The position numbers were made by a program, and so were the translations under genes. Below, piece after piece: positions 44,032 through 52,536 of a stretch of DNA of 64,000 nt (positions are counted from its first letter, which is position 1; every line of letters starts with the position of its first letter). Source of the DNA: Afipia sp. OHSU_II-C1. GTDB lineage: Bacteria > Pseudomonadota > Alphaproteobacteria > Rhizobiales > Xanthobacteraceae. The notes under the pieces were generated by a model. It saw only the letters and a list, made by a program, of their open reading frames with translations. It did not search any database and was not told where the DNA came from. Where the stretch lies: contig NZ_APJI01000011.1 in NCBI RefSeq assembly GCF_000497575.1, positions 120,694 through 184,693 of the forward strand, written 5' to 3'.

Positions 44032-45006
44032 CTACCGCATCGTCAGCACCACGCGCCCTATCGCGCGGCGGTCTATCAGCAAGCGCATCGCCGCCGCGTA
44101 ATCTTCCAGCGGCAGGCGATGCGAAATGTTGGGACTGATGCGGAGCTCGTTCGCAAGACGCGTGAGATCTGCCATTCGCGCGACATTCAGCGCGGGGTTC
44201 TTGCGCACCGCCTCGCCCGCGCGCACGCCGAGCACGCTCGCACCCTTGATCAGCACCAGATTGGTTTTCGCGACGCCGACGCCGCCGGTGAAGCCGATCA
44301 CCAGCAGCCGCGCGCCCCACGCAATGCAGCGCAGGCTGTCTTCGAAAATCGCACCGCCCACCGGATCGAACACCACGTCCACGCCGCGTCCTTCGGTGAT
44401 GCGTTTCACCGCATCCTTGAACGGCTCGCGGCCATAAAGCACGCCATGATCCGCGCCGCGCTGCTGCGCGACCGCGAGCTTCTCCTCGCTTGACGCGCAC
44501 GCAATGACCATTGCGCCGAACACCTTGCCGAGTTCGACCGCAGCCAGCCCGACGCCGCCGCCCGCGCCATGCACGAGCAGCACCTCACCCGGCTGGATCT
44601 GCGCGCGATCTTTCAGCGCATGATACGCGGTGCCATGGGCGGCAAGGAACGCCGCGCCCTGCGCGTAGTCGAATGCCGTCGGCAGCGGCACAAGTTGATC
44701 GGGTGTCACAACGATCTCGTCGGCGTAACAGCCGAACCGCGCTTTCACGATCACCTTGTCGCCCACGTGGACGCCTTCGGCGCCCGCCACCTCGATCACC
44801 TCGCCCGCCGCTTCCATGCCGGGCGAGAACGGCAGCGGCGGCTTGAGCTGGTAGTCTCCCGCCGCCATCAGGATGTCGGGGAAATTCAACCCGGCTGCAT
44901 GAATGGCCACACGCACCTGCCCCGGCGAGAGATCGGCGCGCGGAATATCTTCGAGCTTCAGCGATTCAGGCGGCCCCAGTTCGCGGCAGACAACGGCGCG
45001 CGGCAT
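44032..45006 (-). CDS. NADPH:quinone oxidoreductase family protein (zeta-crystallin type)
   Basis: 324 residues of the medium-chain dehydrogenase fold: GroES-like N-terminal domain (FPDILMAAGDYQLKPPLPFSPGMEAAGEV), Rossmann domain with VHGAGGGVGLAAVELGKVFGA. No zinc ligands, typical of the quinone reductase subgroup. Convergent with the crotonase gene (5 bp gap). A tandem 17-bp duplication lies 11 bp upstream of its start. Confidence 0.92.
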   Translation of the reverse strand: MPRAVVCRELGPPESLKLEDIPRADLSPGQVRVAIHAAGLNFPDILMAAGDYQLKPPLPFSPGMEAAGEVIEVAGAEGVHVGDKVIVKARFGCYADEIVVTPDQLVPLPTAFDYAQGAAFLAAHGTAYHALKDRAQIQPGEVLLVHGAGGGVGLAAVELGKVFGAMVIACASSEEKLAVAQQRGADHGVLYGREPFKDAVKRITEGRGVDVVFDPVGGAIFEDSLRCIAWGARLLVIGFTGGVGVAKTNLVLIKGASVLGVRAGEAVRKNPALNVARMADLTRLANELRISPNISHRLPLEDYAAAMRLLIDRRAIGRVVLTMR

Positions 45007-45016
45007 TCAATGATCC

Positions 45017-45050
45017 TTATCTGCAATAACCATTTATCTGCAATAACCAT
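45017..45050. repeat. Tandem 17-bp duplication before quinone oxidoreductase
   Basis: TTATCTGCAATAACCAT occurs twice, head to tail. Confidence 0.85.
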
Positions 45051-45060
45051 GCGATGTGCT

Positions 45061-45179
45061 TCACCCCTCCCCGCGGGGGAGAGGTCGGATTGCGCAGCAA
45101 TCCGGGTGAGGGGTTCGAATTTCATTTCAGGCATCCAGCCCCCCTCACCCCACCCCTCTCCCCGACGGGGAGAGGGAGC
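45061..45179. repeat. Long palindromic repeat, family P, copy 1
   Basis: Two hairpins (CCCCGCGGGGG; CCCCGACGGGG) joined by GGATTGCGCAGCAATCC and a CCCCTCACCCC arm. Related copies at 45897, 47889 (partial), 49421 and 52429. Confidence 0.85.
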
Positions 45180-45227
45180 GCATCACGCCCGCGTCCTGAT
45201 CCGTACCATCCGCCAGGACAACAGCAG

Positions 45228-45845
45228 TTACGCCGTCGCCTTCATCTCGAGCAGCTTGGCGTGGATCAGCGGCAGGCGGTCGTTGCCGAAATACATGTCG
45301 GTCTTGTCGAGATAGATCGTCGGCGAACCGAATGCGCCGCGCGCGATCGCTTCATCGGTGTTGGCCTTGAGCTGATCCTTGACGGACTGCTCGCCGATGC
45401 CTGCGAAGAATTTTTGCGGATCGATTCCGACACGTTCGCAGATTTTCGTCAGCACCTCCTCCTTCGAGATGTCCTGATCGTCGCCCCAGTACGATTCGAA
45501 CACCGAAGTTGCGAACGGCACCAGCTTGTCCGGGTGCTGCTGTTGCACCCAGATGCATCCGCGCATCGACTTGACCGCATTCACCGGAAATATTGTCGGC
45601 GGCATGGTGATCTTGATTCCGGCGAGCCGGGCCCAGTCCTGCATGTCCTTCGCGGTGTAAGCCTGCTTGGCCGGCACCGGATTGGCGCGCGTCTCATACA
45701 TCGCCTTGTTGACGGTGTTGAAGATGCCGCCGACCAGAATCGGCCGCCATGTGATCGGCGCGCCAAGCTCCTTCGCCATCGGCTGGATGTTGGTGAACGC
45801 GAGATAGGTCCACGGGCTGGAGCAGTCGAAGAAGAACTCGATCAT
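45228..45845 (-). CDS. 2-hydroxychromene-2-carboxylate isomerase family (DsbA-like)
   Basis: 205 residues. Thioredoxin-like kappa GST fold with FFFDCSSPWTYLAF at the N-terminus, the Ser of the family glutathione site, and GSPTIYLDKTDMYFGNDRLP near the end. In naphthalene degraders it isomerises an aromatic ring-cleavage product using glutathione; here no catabolic neighbours exist, so the role may be general detoxification. A GST gene follows on the same strand. Confidence 0.9.
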   Translation of the reverse strand: MIEFFFDCSSPWTYLAFTNIQPMAKELGAPITWRPILVGGIFNTVNKAMYETRANPVPAKQAYTAKDMQDWARLAGIKITMPPTIFPVNAVKSMRGCIWVQQQHPDKLVPFATSVFESYWGDDQDISKEEVLTKICERVGIDPQKFFAGIGEQSVKDQLKANTDEAIARGAFGSPTIYLDKTDMYFGNDRLPLIHAKLLEMKATA

Positions 45846-45896
45846 GATGGCGTTTCCTTATTGTTGTGCGCCTGACGTCGCACGATTCTCGTTATC

Positions 45897-46012
45897 GCTC
45901 CCTCTCCCCGCTTGCGGGGAGAGGGTTGGGGTGAGGGGCAACTTCACAATACGATGCCCGCCCCTCACCCGCTCGCTTTGCTCGCGACCTCTCCCCGTAA
46001 ACGGGGAGAGGT
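45897..46012. repeat. Long palindromic repeat, family P, copy 2
   Basis: CTCTCCCCGCTTGCGGGGAG hairpin, CCCCTCACCC arm and CTCTCCCCGTAAACGGGGAG hairpin, between two same-strand genes. Confidence 0.85.
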
Positions 46013-46016
46013 TGAA

Positions 46017-46712
46017 CTATTGCGCCTGCTGCGCGGTCTTGCCGAACATGTTCTTGCGCTGCTCCTCGGTGAACGGCGTCTTGTCGAACTTGCCGACGGA
46101 CAGCCCCTTCTGCACCTCCGGCCGCGCGCGCACGGTCGCGTACCAGCGCTTGAGGTTCGGAAAGTCGTCAAACGTGAAACCCTGCGCCTTGTGGGTCATG
46201 GTCCAGGGAAAGCAGGCGATGTCGGCGATGGAATACTCCTCGCCCGCGACATAGGCGCCGGTCCGGCCAAGCTGCCGGTCGAGCACGGCATACAGCCGCG
46301 AGGCCTCGTCGCGATAGCGCTCGATGGCGTAAGGAATCTTCTCGGGCGCGTAGAGCGCAAAGTGCCCGTGCTGGCCGAGCATCGGGCCGAGCCCGCCCAT
46401 CTGCCACATCACCCATTGAATGACCTTGAAACGCCCGCGCACATCCTTGGGGAGGAAGCGTCCGGTCTTCTCGGCGAGATAGATCAGGATCGCGCCGGTC
46501 TCGAACATCGGGATCGGCTCGCCGCCGTCGGCCGGCGCCTGGTCGATGATCGCCGGAATGCGGTTGTTCGGGCTGATCGCAAGAAACTCGGGCTTAAACT
46601 GGTCGCCGGTGCGGATGTTCACCGGGATCACGTTGTAGGGCAGCCCCAGTTCCTCCAGCATGATCGAGATTTTCCACCCGTTGGGTGTCGGCGCATAATA
46701 GAGGTCGATCAT
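46017..46712 (-). CDS. Glutathione S-transferase family protein
   Basis: 231 residues: thioredoxin-fold N-domain (IDLYYAPTPNGWKISIMLEELGLPYNVIPVNI; NRIPAIID; FETGAILIYLAEKTG) and helical C-domain (YSIADIACFPWTM). Similar to the YfcG/YghU disulfide-bond oxidoreductases. Likely glutathione-dependent reduction in the cytosol. Same strand as the isomerase, with a repeat between them. Confidence 0.9.
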   Translation of the reverse strand: MIDLYYAPTPNGWKISIMLEELGLPYNVIPVNIRTGDQFKPEFLAISPNNRIPAIIDQAPADGGEPIPMFETGAILIYLAEKTGRFLPKDVRGRFKVIQWVMWQMGGLGPMLGQHGHFALYAPEKIPYAIERYRDEASRLYAVLDRQLGRTGAYVAGEEYSIADIACFPWTMTHKAQGFTFDDFPNLKRWYATVRARPEVQKGLSVGKFDKTPFTEEQRKNMFGKTAQQAQ

Positions 46713-46862
46713 GAGGTATCCGCAAAAGAGGAACAGCCGGAGGAGCGAGGCGCGATCCTACCCACGCTCGCGGTGACATTCCATCCCGCAAGCGCGAACG
46801 GCTTGTATGCCACGCCCCGGACATGGCAGATAGGCGTGCAACCAATAAGAAAGAAGCGCCCC

Positions 46863-47885
46863 ATGCTGTTTCAAACGACCATCGCAGGTTCGCTGCCGAA
46901 GCCCGACTGGCTGGCTGAGCCCAATACGCTGTGGGCGCCGTGGAAGCTCAAGGGCGCGGAACTGGCGAGCGCCAAGCGCGATGCGACGCTGCTCTGGGTG
47001 AAAATCCAGGAAGACGCCGGCATCGATCTCGTCACCGAGGGCGAGCAGGCGCGGCAGCATTTCGTCCACGGCTTTCTCGAGCGCGTCGAAGGGATCGATT
47101 TCGCCCACAAGGTCGAAATGGGAATCCGCAAGGACCGTTATAAGGCGATGGTGCCGCAGGTGGTCGCGCCGTTGCAGCTCAAGGGCCGCGTCCACGATTT
47201 CGAGGCCCGCGCCGCGCGGGCGCATACCACGCGCAAGCTGAAGTTCACCCTGCCCGGTCCGATGACCATCATCGATACGCTCTCCGACAGTTACTACGGC
47301 GACCGCGTGAAGATGGCGTTCGCCTTCGCCGACCTGCTCAATCAGGAAGCCAAGGCCCTTGCCGCCGACGGCGTCGACATGATCCAGTTCGACGAGCCCG
47401 CATTCAACGTGTTCATGGATGAGGTGAACGACTGGGGCATCGAAGCGCTGACCCGCGCGGCCGAAGGCCTCACCTGCAAAACTGCGGTTCACATTTGTTA
47501 CGGCTACGGCATCAAGGCCAACACCGACTGGAAGGAATCGCTCGGCGCCGAATGGCGGCAGTACGAGCAGATTTTCCCGGCCATCGACAAGAGCCCGATC
47601 CAGCAGGTCGCCATCGAGTGCCGTAACTCGCATGTGCCGCTGGAACTGCTCGCGCTGCTCAAGGGCAAAATCGTGCAGGCCGGCGTGATCGACGTGGCCA
47701 GCGATGTGGTGGAAACGCCCGATGACGTGGTGAAGACCATCGAGGCTGTGATGAAGTTCGTGCCGAAAGAAAACATTATGGCCACGACCAATTGCGGCAT
47801 GGCGCCGATGCGGCGCGATATCGCCGAAGCGAAACTGCGCGCGCTTGGCGCAGGCGCGAAGCTGGCGCGGCAGAAATTGGGGTGA
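46863..47885 (+). CDS. Cobalamin-independent methionine synthase, core C-terminal type
   Basis: 340 residues from ATG 46863 (MLFQTTIAGSLPKPDWLAE); the open frame to 45912 is a translation of repeats. It matches only the C-terminal catalytic half of MetE, as in core-MetE proteins: AGSLPKP, MIQFDEPAFN, HICYGYG, IECRNSHVPLELL and ATTNCGMAPM provide the zinc ligands (His, Cys, Cys, plus Glu). It transfers a methyl group to homocysteine, donor uncertain because the N-terminal folate-binding half is missing. Monocistronic. Confidence 0.85.
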   Translation: MLFQTTIAGSLPKPDWLAEPNTLWAPWKLKGAELASAKRDATLLWVKIQEDAGIDLVTEGEQARQHFVHGFLERVEGIDFAHKVEMGIRKDRYKAMVPQVVAPLQLKGRVHDFEARAARAHTTRKLKFTLPGPMTIIDTLSDSYYGDRVKMAFAFADLLNQEAKALAADGVDMIQFDEPAFNVFMDEVNDWGIEALTRAAEGLTCKTAVHICYGYGIKANTDWKESLGAEWRQYEQIFPAIDKSPIQQVAIECRNSHVPLELLALLKGKIVQAGVIDVASDVVETPDDVVKTIEAVMKFVPKENIMATTNCGMAPMRRDIAEAKLRALGAGAKLARQKLG

Positions 47886-47888
47886 TCA

Positions 47889-47918
47889 CTTCTCCCTCGC
47901 CCCGCTTGCGGGGAGAGG
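47889..47918. repeat. Partial family P repeat, copy 3
   Basis: Only one hairpin arm (CTCGCCCCGCTTGCGGGGAG) is preserved. Confidence 0.7.
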
Positions 47919-47929
47919 TAAAGCGGTGA

Positions 47930-48631
47930 CTATCCGCGCGCCAGATCCAGCAACCGATCCTTTTCAGGAGTTGGCGGCCGCGCGCGCCCCGCGCCCCGTC
48001 GGCTGCGATATGTAACCAGCGCGATGGTGATCCATGTCGCATGGAAGATCAGCCCGGCAAACAGCACAAGCTGGCCGGGGATCGGCCCGACGGTTGCCCG
48101 CGCGAACAGTTCGTGAAGCGAGACGACGGGCTCCGGATGGATCAGAAGCTTTCCGAGATAGGCCGTGACCTGGATCGCGAAAATCCAGCAGTAGTTGTTG
48201 CGAAGCCTCCGGCCGACCGCCTCGAGGTAACTGATGTGCAGGTTGGGCGCCTTGTAATCCTGATAGAGAATCTCGTTCCAGCCGTTCGCGGTCTGAACGC
48301 CCTCGCCCCTGAGAATGGGCCCGAAGAACTGGACTTCAAGCACGTGCGCCCGCATGCGCCAGAAATCGAAGAAACGGTAACGCCGCGCTTCGATGAACAG
48401 GAACGTGGCGACCAGAAGCCCCACCAGCACCAGCGGCAGAGGCGACGCATGCTCGCTGCTGAACGTCAGGGACAGCGCAATGCCGGTGGTCAGGACCGCC
48501 CAGTTGGTGGTGGCATCGAGCCTCGTGCGCCAGACCGTGCTGCGGTAAAGTTCGCCGCGATACAGATGTGACAGCGCGGTGATATCGGAGGAGTCGAACG
48601 CGCGTTTGTTTTCGATCATGCTGCCGGTCAT
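47930..48631 (-). CDS. DUF2270 family membrane protein
   Basis: 233 residues from ATG 48631 (MTGSMIENKRAF), with GGAGG 9 bp upstream; the frame reads further up but without an SD. Membrane helices about 60-105 (NWAVLTTGIALSLTFSS; LPLVLVGLLVATFLF) and 180-220, with the RRYRFFDFWRMRAHVLEVQFFGP signature. Role unknown. Confidence 0.85.
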   Translation of the reverse strand: MTGSMIENKRAFDSSDITALSHLYRGELYRSTVWRTRLDATTNWAVLTTGIALSLTFSSEHASPLPLVLVGLLVATFLFIEARRYRFFDFWRMRAHVLEVQFFGPILRGEGVQTANGWNEILYQDYKAPNLHISYLEAVGRRLRNNYCWIFAIQVTAYLGKLLIHPEPVVSLHELFARATVGPIPGQLVLFAGLIFHATWITIALVTYRSRRGAGRARPPTPEKDRLLDLARG

Positions 48632-48733
48632 GGTCCCGATCCTCCACATCCAGATCATCGATGATCGCAGATTACGAGGTCGACCGGCGAGGTTCCAGCG
48701 TGTTCGGTCGTTGCACCGCACTACGCCGCCCTC

Positions 48734-48764
48734 CGTCATGGCCGGGACAAGCCCGGTGATGACG
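48734..48764. repeat. Short palindrome related to 34172 repeat
   Basis: CGTCATGGCCGGG-ACAAG-CCCGGTGATGACG. Confidence 0.65.
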
Positions 48765-48803
48765 ATCGAGCGCGGAGAAAGATCGCGCGGGTCGGCCTGT
48801 TCG

Positions 48804-48889
48804 CGTCATTGCGAGCGAAGCGAAGCAATCCATCCTCAAGATTCCAACAAAGAGTAGATTGCTTCGTCGCTCCGCTCCTCGCAATGACG
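48804..48889. repeat. Dispersed palindrome, family N, copy 3
   Basis: CGTCATTGCGAGCGAAGCGA...GCAATCC arm and GATTGCTTCGTCGC...GCAATGACG arm. Confidence 0.8.
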
Positions 48890-48902
48890 ATTGCGACCGC
48901 TT

Positions 48903-49406
48903 CTACGCAGCCCCGTCCCGGATCGGCGGCTGGAACGAGAGCCCCGTGTCCCACGGAAAGAAGATCCAGGTGTCTTGCGAGACTTCGGTGATGAAGGTAT
49001 CGACCAGCGGCTTGCCCATCGGTTTGGCGTAGACCGCAGCGAGATGCGCCTGCGGCACCAGATCGCGCACAATGCGCGCGGTCTTGCCGGTGTCCACGAG
49101 GTCCTCGACCACCAGCAGCCCCTTGCCGGTGCCGCCGCCGAGCCGCGCCACCGCGTCCGAGATACCCTTCAGCACTGTCGGTTCGCTCACCTGCGAGGTG
49201 TGGCTGTAGCTCGACACGCACAGCGTATCGATGACGCGGATGCCGAGCTCGCGCGCGATGACCGCCGCTGGCACAAGGCCGCCGCGCGTGACTGCGATCA
49301 TGGCTTCAAACGGCCCCGCCCCGCTCAGCCGCCATGCCAGCGCCCGCGCATCGCGGTGAAACTGGTCCCACGACACCGGAAACGGTTTGCGCGCCTCGTC
49401 GCTCAT
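48903..49406 (-). CDS. gpt: Xanthine(-guanine) phosphoribosyltransferase
   Basis: 167 residues from ATG 49406, with AAAGGAG 9 bp upstream. PRTase fold; PRPP-binding motif [13 protein letters not shown] (about residues 99-111) intact; [20 protein letters not shown] near the N-terminus. It salvages xanthine, guanine and perhaps hypoxanthine at the membrane-cytosol interface. Genomic neighbours are unrelated. Confidence 0.92.
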   Translation of the reverse strand: MSDEARKPFPVSWDQFHRDARALAWRLSGAGPFEAMIAVTRGGLVPAAVIARELGIRVIDTLCVSSYSHTSQVSEPTVLKGISDAVARLGGGTGKGLLVVEDLVDTGKTARIVRDLVPQAHLAAVYAKPMGKPLVDTFITEVSQDTWIFFPWDTGLSFQPPIRDGAA

Positions 49407-49420
49407 TATGGATCTCCTTT

Positions 49421-49531
49421 TCACCTCTCCCGTGGGGAGAGGTCGGATTGCGAAGCAATCCGGGTGAGGACGTACGCTCTCTCGATAAATCGAGCCCCCT
49501 CACCCCAACCCTCTCCCCGCCGGGAGAGGGA
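49421..49531. repeat. Long palindromic repeat, family P, copy 4
   Basis: Shares GGAGAGGTCGGATTGCG with copy 1, so these two copies are close relatives; CCCTCTCCCCGCCGGGAGAG hairpin at the other end. Confidence 0.85.
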
Positions 49532-49562
49532 GTGCGCTCCCGGACCTGACGGTCTCCCGCCA

Positions 49563-49985
49563 TCACAACGCGATCTTACGAAACAGCGACGTCGCATTGG
49601 CCGTCGCCACCAGCTTGTCATCCTGAAACAGCTCGCCGGCAAGATGGAAGATCTCCTTGCCGCGCATCGTCACGCGTCCGAAGCCCTTGAGCTTGCCGAT
49701 CTTCGCCGGACGATGAAACTGGACATTGAGCGCGAGCGTCGGCGCGAACTCTCCAACGTTCATCATCGTTGCGGACGCAAGACCCATGCAATCGTCCAGC
49801 ATCGCGGACAGGAAACCGCCCTGCACGATGCCGATGGGATTGGCGAACTCCGGCTTGCCGTCGAACGCCAGTTCCACGGTATGCGCATCAAGATCGTAAG
49901 CGATGATTTCAAGGCCCAGCGTCCTGGCGCATTCCGGCGGCGGAAGCTTCCCCGCGGCGATGGCCTCGAAAAATCGCTCGCTCAT
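49563..49985 (-). CDS. PaaI family hotdog-fold thioesterase
   Basis: 140 residues with the hotdog fold and motif NPIGIVQGGFLSAMLDDCMGLA (catalytic Asp, oxyanion-hole Gly pair), then TLALNVQFHRPAKIGKLKGFGRV. Cleaves aryl- or acyl-CoA thioesters. Its ATG overlaps the stop of the CinA-like gene (ATGA), so the two are translationally coupled. Confidence 0.92.
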   Translation of the reverse strand: MSERFFEAIAAGKLPPPECARTLGLEIIAYDLDAHTVELAFDGKPEFANPIGIVQGGFLSAMLDDCMGLASATMMNVGEFAPTLALNVQFHRPAKIGKLKGFGRVTMRGKEIFHLAGELFQDDKLVATANATSLFRKIAL

Positions 49986-50719
49986 AATTTGGCGACCTTG
50001 AGGTTTGCCAGCATGGCTTCGACGTCCGTCATCGCCGCGCGCAGCTTGGCCTCGTCGCGCGAGCGCACCACGACATTGGTGTTCGGCTTGCCGTTCTCGT
50101 CGAGGAACGGATAGCTGCCGATGCTGGTGTCGGGGTGAGCTTCCTGAATCGCGCGCAGCGGCGTGCCGATGTCCCCTTCCCGCGCATTGGCGCGCACCGA
50201 ATCCGACAGCATCCGCACACCGGACTTCAGCTTGGGCGAGACGATGTCCATCATCGCCTGCATGATCGACGGAACACCCGCCATGACGATGACATTGCCG
50301 ATCTTGAAGCCGGGTGCGAGGATGGTCGCGCTGGAAATCAGTTCCGCACCGTCCGGAATACGCGCCATCCGCAGGCGGGCCTCATTCAGGTCCGCGCCGA
50401 AGCGCTCCTCGAACCGGGCGACGACCTCGGGGTGGTGATCGATCTTGACCCCGAACGCCTTGGCGACGCTGTCGGCGGTGATGTCGTCGTGGGTCGGGCC
50501 GATCCCGCCGGTGGTGAAGACATAGGTGTAACGCTGGCGCAGCGAGTCGAGCGCGTAAATGATCGCGTCCTCGTCGTCGGCGACCACCCGCACTTCCTTC
50601 AGGTCGATGCCGATGTTGGTCAGGTACTCGGCGATAAAGCCGATATTCTTGTCCTTGGTGCGCCCGGACAGGATTTCATCGCCGATCACGAGAATGCCGG
50701 CGGTGACGATCTCAGTCAT
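49982..50719 (-). CDS. CinA/MoaB-like competence-damage protein, molybdopterin-binding domain only
   Basis: 245 residues from ATG 50719, preceded by GGAGGAGAG. The MoCF-type domain is intact (ILVIGDEILSGRTKDKNIGFIAEYLTNIGIDLKEV; TTGGIGPTHDDITADSVA). It lacks the C-terminal nicotinamide-nucleotide amidase domain of full-length CinA. MoCF-type CinA parts hydrolyse ADP-ribose in some species; here the substrate is unknown. First gene of a two-gene unit with the thioesterase. Confidence 0.92.
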   Translation of the reverse strand: MTEIVTAGILVIGDEILSGRTKDKNIGFIAEYLTNIGIDLKEVRVVADDEDAIIYALDSLRQRYTYVFTTGGIGPTHDDITADSVAKAFGVKIDHHPEVVARFEERFGADLNEARLRMARIPDGAELISSATILAPGFKIGNVIVMAGVPSIMQAMMDIVSPKLKSGVRMLSDSVRANAREGDIGTPLRAIQEAHPDTSIGSYPFLDENGKPNTNVVVRSRDEAKLRAAMTDVEAMLANLKVAKL

Positions 50720-50968
50720 CTCAACTCTCCTCCTGCCCCGGACCTCCGGGTCTTCACTGCTACGCCATGTTCCTTGGCGCAGGCAACGCATTGAAGTCAC
50801 GCACTTTTGCCGCATGACTGGGCAGCGCAGAGCCCGTTTTTCAGGCAGGGCGACGCAAGATACCGCCAATTGCCCGTAGTCAATGCATATCGCGCTGGCC
50901 CAACCCTTGCTACCATCAGTTTGAGCAGCGGATCTGGTATCCCGCCGCAGAGAGAAGCGTTCTGGTTT

Positions 50969-52384
50969 ATGTCAGTTGCCTTCGATGAAATGAATGGGAC
51001 CGGCGGAGACCTTCGTTCCGCCTACCACGAGCTCAGCCTCTGGCTGAAGGAGACCCCTCCGGACGCGCTGGAATACCGGCGTCAGGAAGCGGAACTGTTA
51101 TTCCGCCGGATCGGCATCACCTTCGCCGTCTACGGCGAGGCGGAATCCACCGAGCGGCTGATCCCGTTCGACGTCATTCCCCGGATCCTGTCCGGCAAGG
51201 AATGGACGACGATGGAAAAGGGGCTGAAGCAGCGCGTGAAGGCGCTCAACATGTTCCTGGGCGACATCTATCACAACCGGGACATTCTCCGCGCCAGGAT
51301 CATCCCTGATGACCTGATCTTTCAGAACCCGGTGTTCCGGCCGGAGATGAACGGCCAGGACGTTCCGCACGATGTCTATGTCCACATCGCCGGCATCGAT
51401 ATCGTCCGCGTCGACGCCGACAATTTCTATGTGCTGGAAGATAATGCGCGGACACCGTCCGGCGTGTCCTACATGCTGGAAAACCGCGAAATCATGATGC
51501 GGCTGTTTCCGGACCTGTTCGCGCGCCATCGCGTGGCGCCGGTGGAGAATTATCCTGATGAACTGCTGGCCGCGCTGCGCTCCGTCGCGCCGCTCACCTC
51601 GAAAACCGAGCCGACCATCGCACTGCTGACGCCGGGCATCTACAACTCGGCCTATTACGAGCATTCGTTCCTAGCCGACAAGCTCGGCGTGGAACTGGTC
51701 GAAGGCCGCGACCTGATCGTCAAGAACGACGAAGTCTTCATGCGGACCACCGAGGGGCTGAAACGGGTCGATGTGATCTATCGCCGCGTCGATGATGATT
51801 TCCTCGACCCCCTCACCTTCCGCCCCGACTCCGTGCTCGGCGTTCCGGGCCTGATGTCCGCTTACATGGCCGGCAATATCACGCTGGCCAACGCTGTCGG
51901 CACCGGGATCGCCGACGACAAGGCGGTCTACAGCTACATGCCGGACATTGTGAAATTCTATCTCGGCGAAGAGCCGATCCTGAAGAACGTGCCGACCTGG
52001 CGCTGCCGCGAGCCGAACGATCTGAAATACGTGCTCGACAACCTGAAGGACCTCGTTGTCAAGGAGGTCCACGGCTCAGGCGGCTACGGCATGCTGATCG
52101 GCCCGGCAGCAACCAAGGAGGCAATAGAAGCCTTCCGCGCCAAGCTGATGAAAGAACCGGAAGGCTTCATCGCCCAGCCGACGCTGGCACTCTCCACCTG
52201 CCCGACCTGCACCGAGTCCGGCCTCGCCCCGCGTCACGTCGATCTGCGGCCGTTCGTGCTGACCGGCAAGGATCATGTCACCGTCGTGCCCGGCGGGCTG
52301 ACGCGCGTGGCGCTGAAGGAAGGTTCGCTCGTGGTCAATTCCAGCCAGGGCGGCGGCACCAAAGACACGTGGATTTTGGAATGA
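50969..52384 (+). CDS. Circularly permuted ATP-grasp protein, Anbu cluster
   Basis: 471 residues from ATG 50969 (MSVAFDEMNGTGG); the frame upstream to 50807 is unsupported. Residues about 80-130 and 270-420 hold the DUF404/DUF407-type segments: VHIAGIDIVRVDADNFYVLEDNARTPSGVSYMLENR, MPDIVKFYLGEEPILKNVPTWRC and LKDLVVKEVHGSGGYGMLIGP, the ATP-binding features of the permuted ATP-grasp. Such enzymes are proposed to form peptide bonds or tags. It leads the four-gene Anbu cluster on the plus strand. Confidence 0.92.
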   Translation: MSVAFDEMNGTGGDLRSAYHELSLWLKETPPDALEYRRQEAELLFRRIGITFAVYGEAESTERLIPFDVIPRILSGKEWTTMEKGLKQRVKALNMFLGDIYHNRDILRARIIPDDLIFQNPVFRPEMNGQDVPHDVYVHIAGIDIVRVDADNFYVLEDNARTPSGVSYMLENREIMMRLFPDLFARHRVAPVENYPDELLAALRSVAPLTSKTEPTIALLTPGIYNSAYYEHSFLADKLGVELVEGRDLIVKNDEVFMRTTEGLKRVDVIYRRVDDDFLDPLTFRPDSVLGVPGLMSAYMAGNITLANAVGTGIADDKAVYSYMPDIVKFYLGEEPILKNVPTWRCREPNDLKYVLDNLKDLVVKEVHGSGGYGMLIGPAATKEAIEAFRAKLMKEPEGFIAQPTLALSTCPTCTESGLAPRHVDLRPFVLTGKDHVTVVPGGLTRVALKEGSLVVNSSQGGGTKDTWILE

Positions 52385-52428
52385 GTAATGTGCTCGCGTT
52401 TCAGATGTGTGAGCTTGCACGCTGCGCG

Positions 52429-52523
52429 CACCTCTCCCTGCTGGTCGGGGGTGGGGGTGTGACGCGAACGAAACTCTGGCTTTGTCCCCCCTCCCCAACC
52501 CTCCCCCGCAAGGGGGGAGGGAG
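52429..52523. repeat. Family P repeat inside Anbu cluster, copy 5
   Basis: CACCTCTCCCTG...GGGGG arm and CTCCCCCGCAAGGGGGGAGG hairpin, between ATP-grasp and alpha-E genes. Confidence 0.8.
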
Positions 52524-52536
52524 AAAAAACTGACAC

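Noticed and set aside
45912..46862. Long N-terminal extension of the methionine synthase frame
   Set aside because: Reads through a family P repeat and the antisense of GST; homology starts at 46863.
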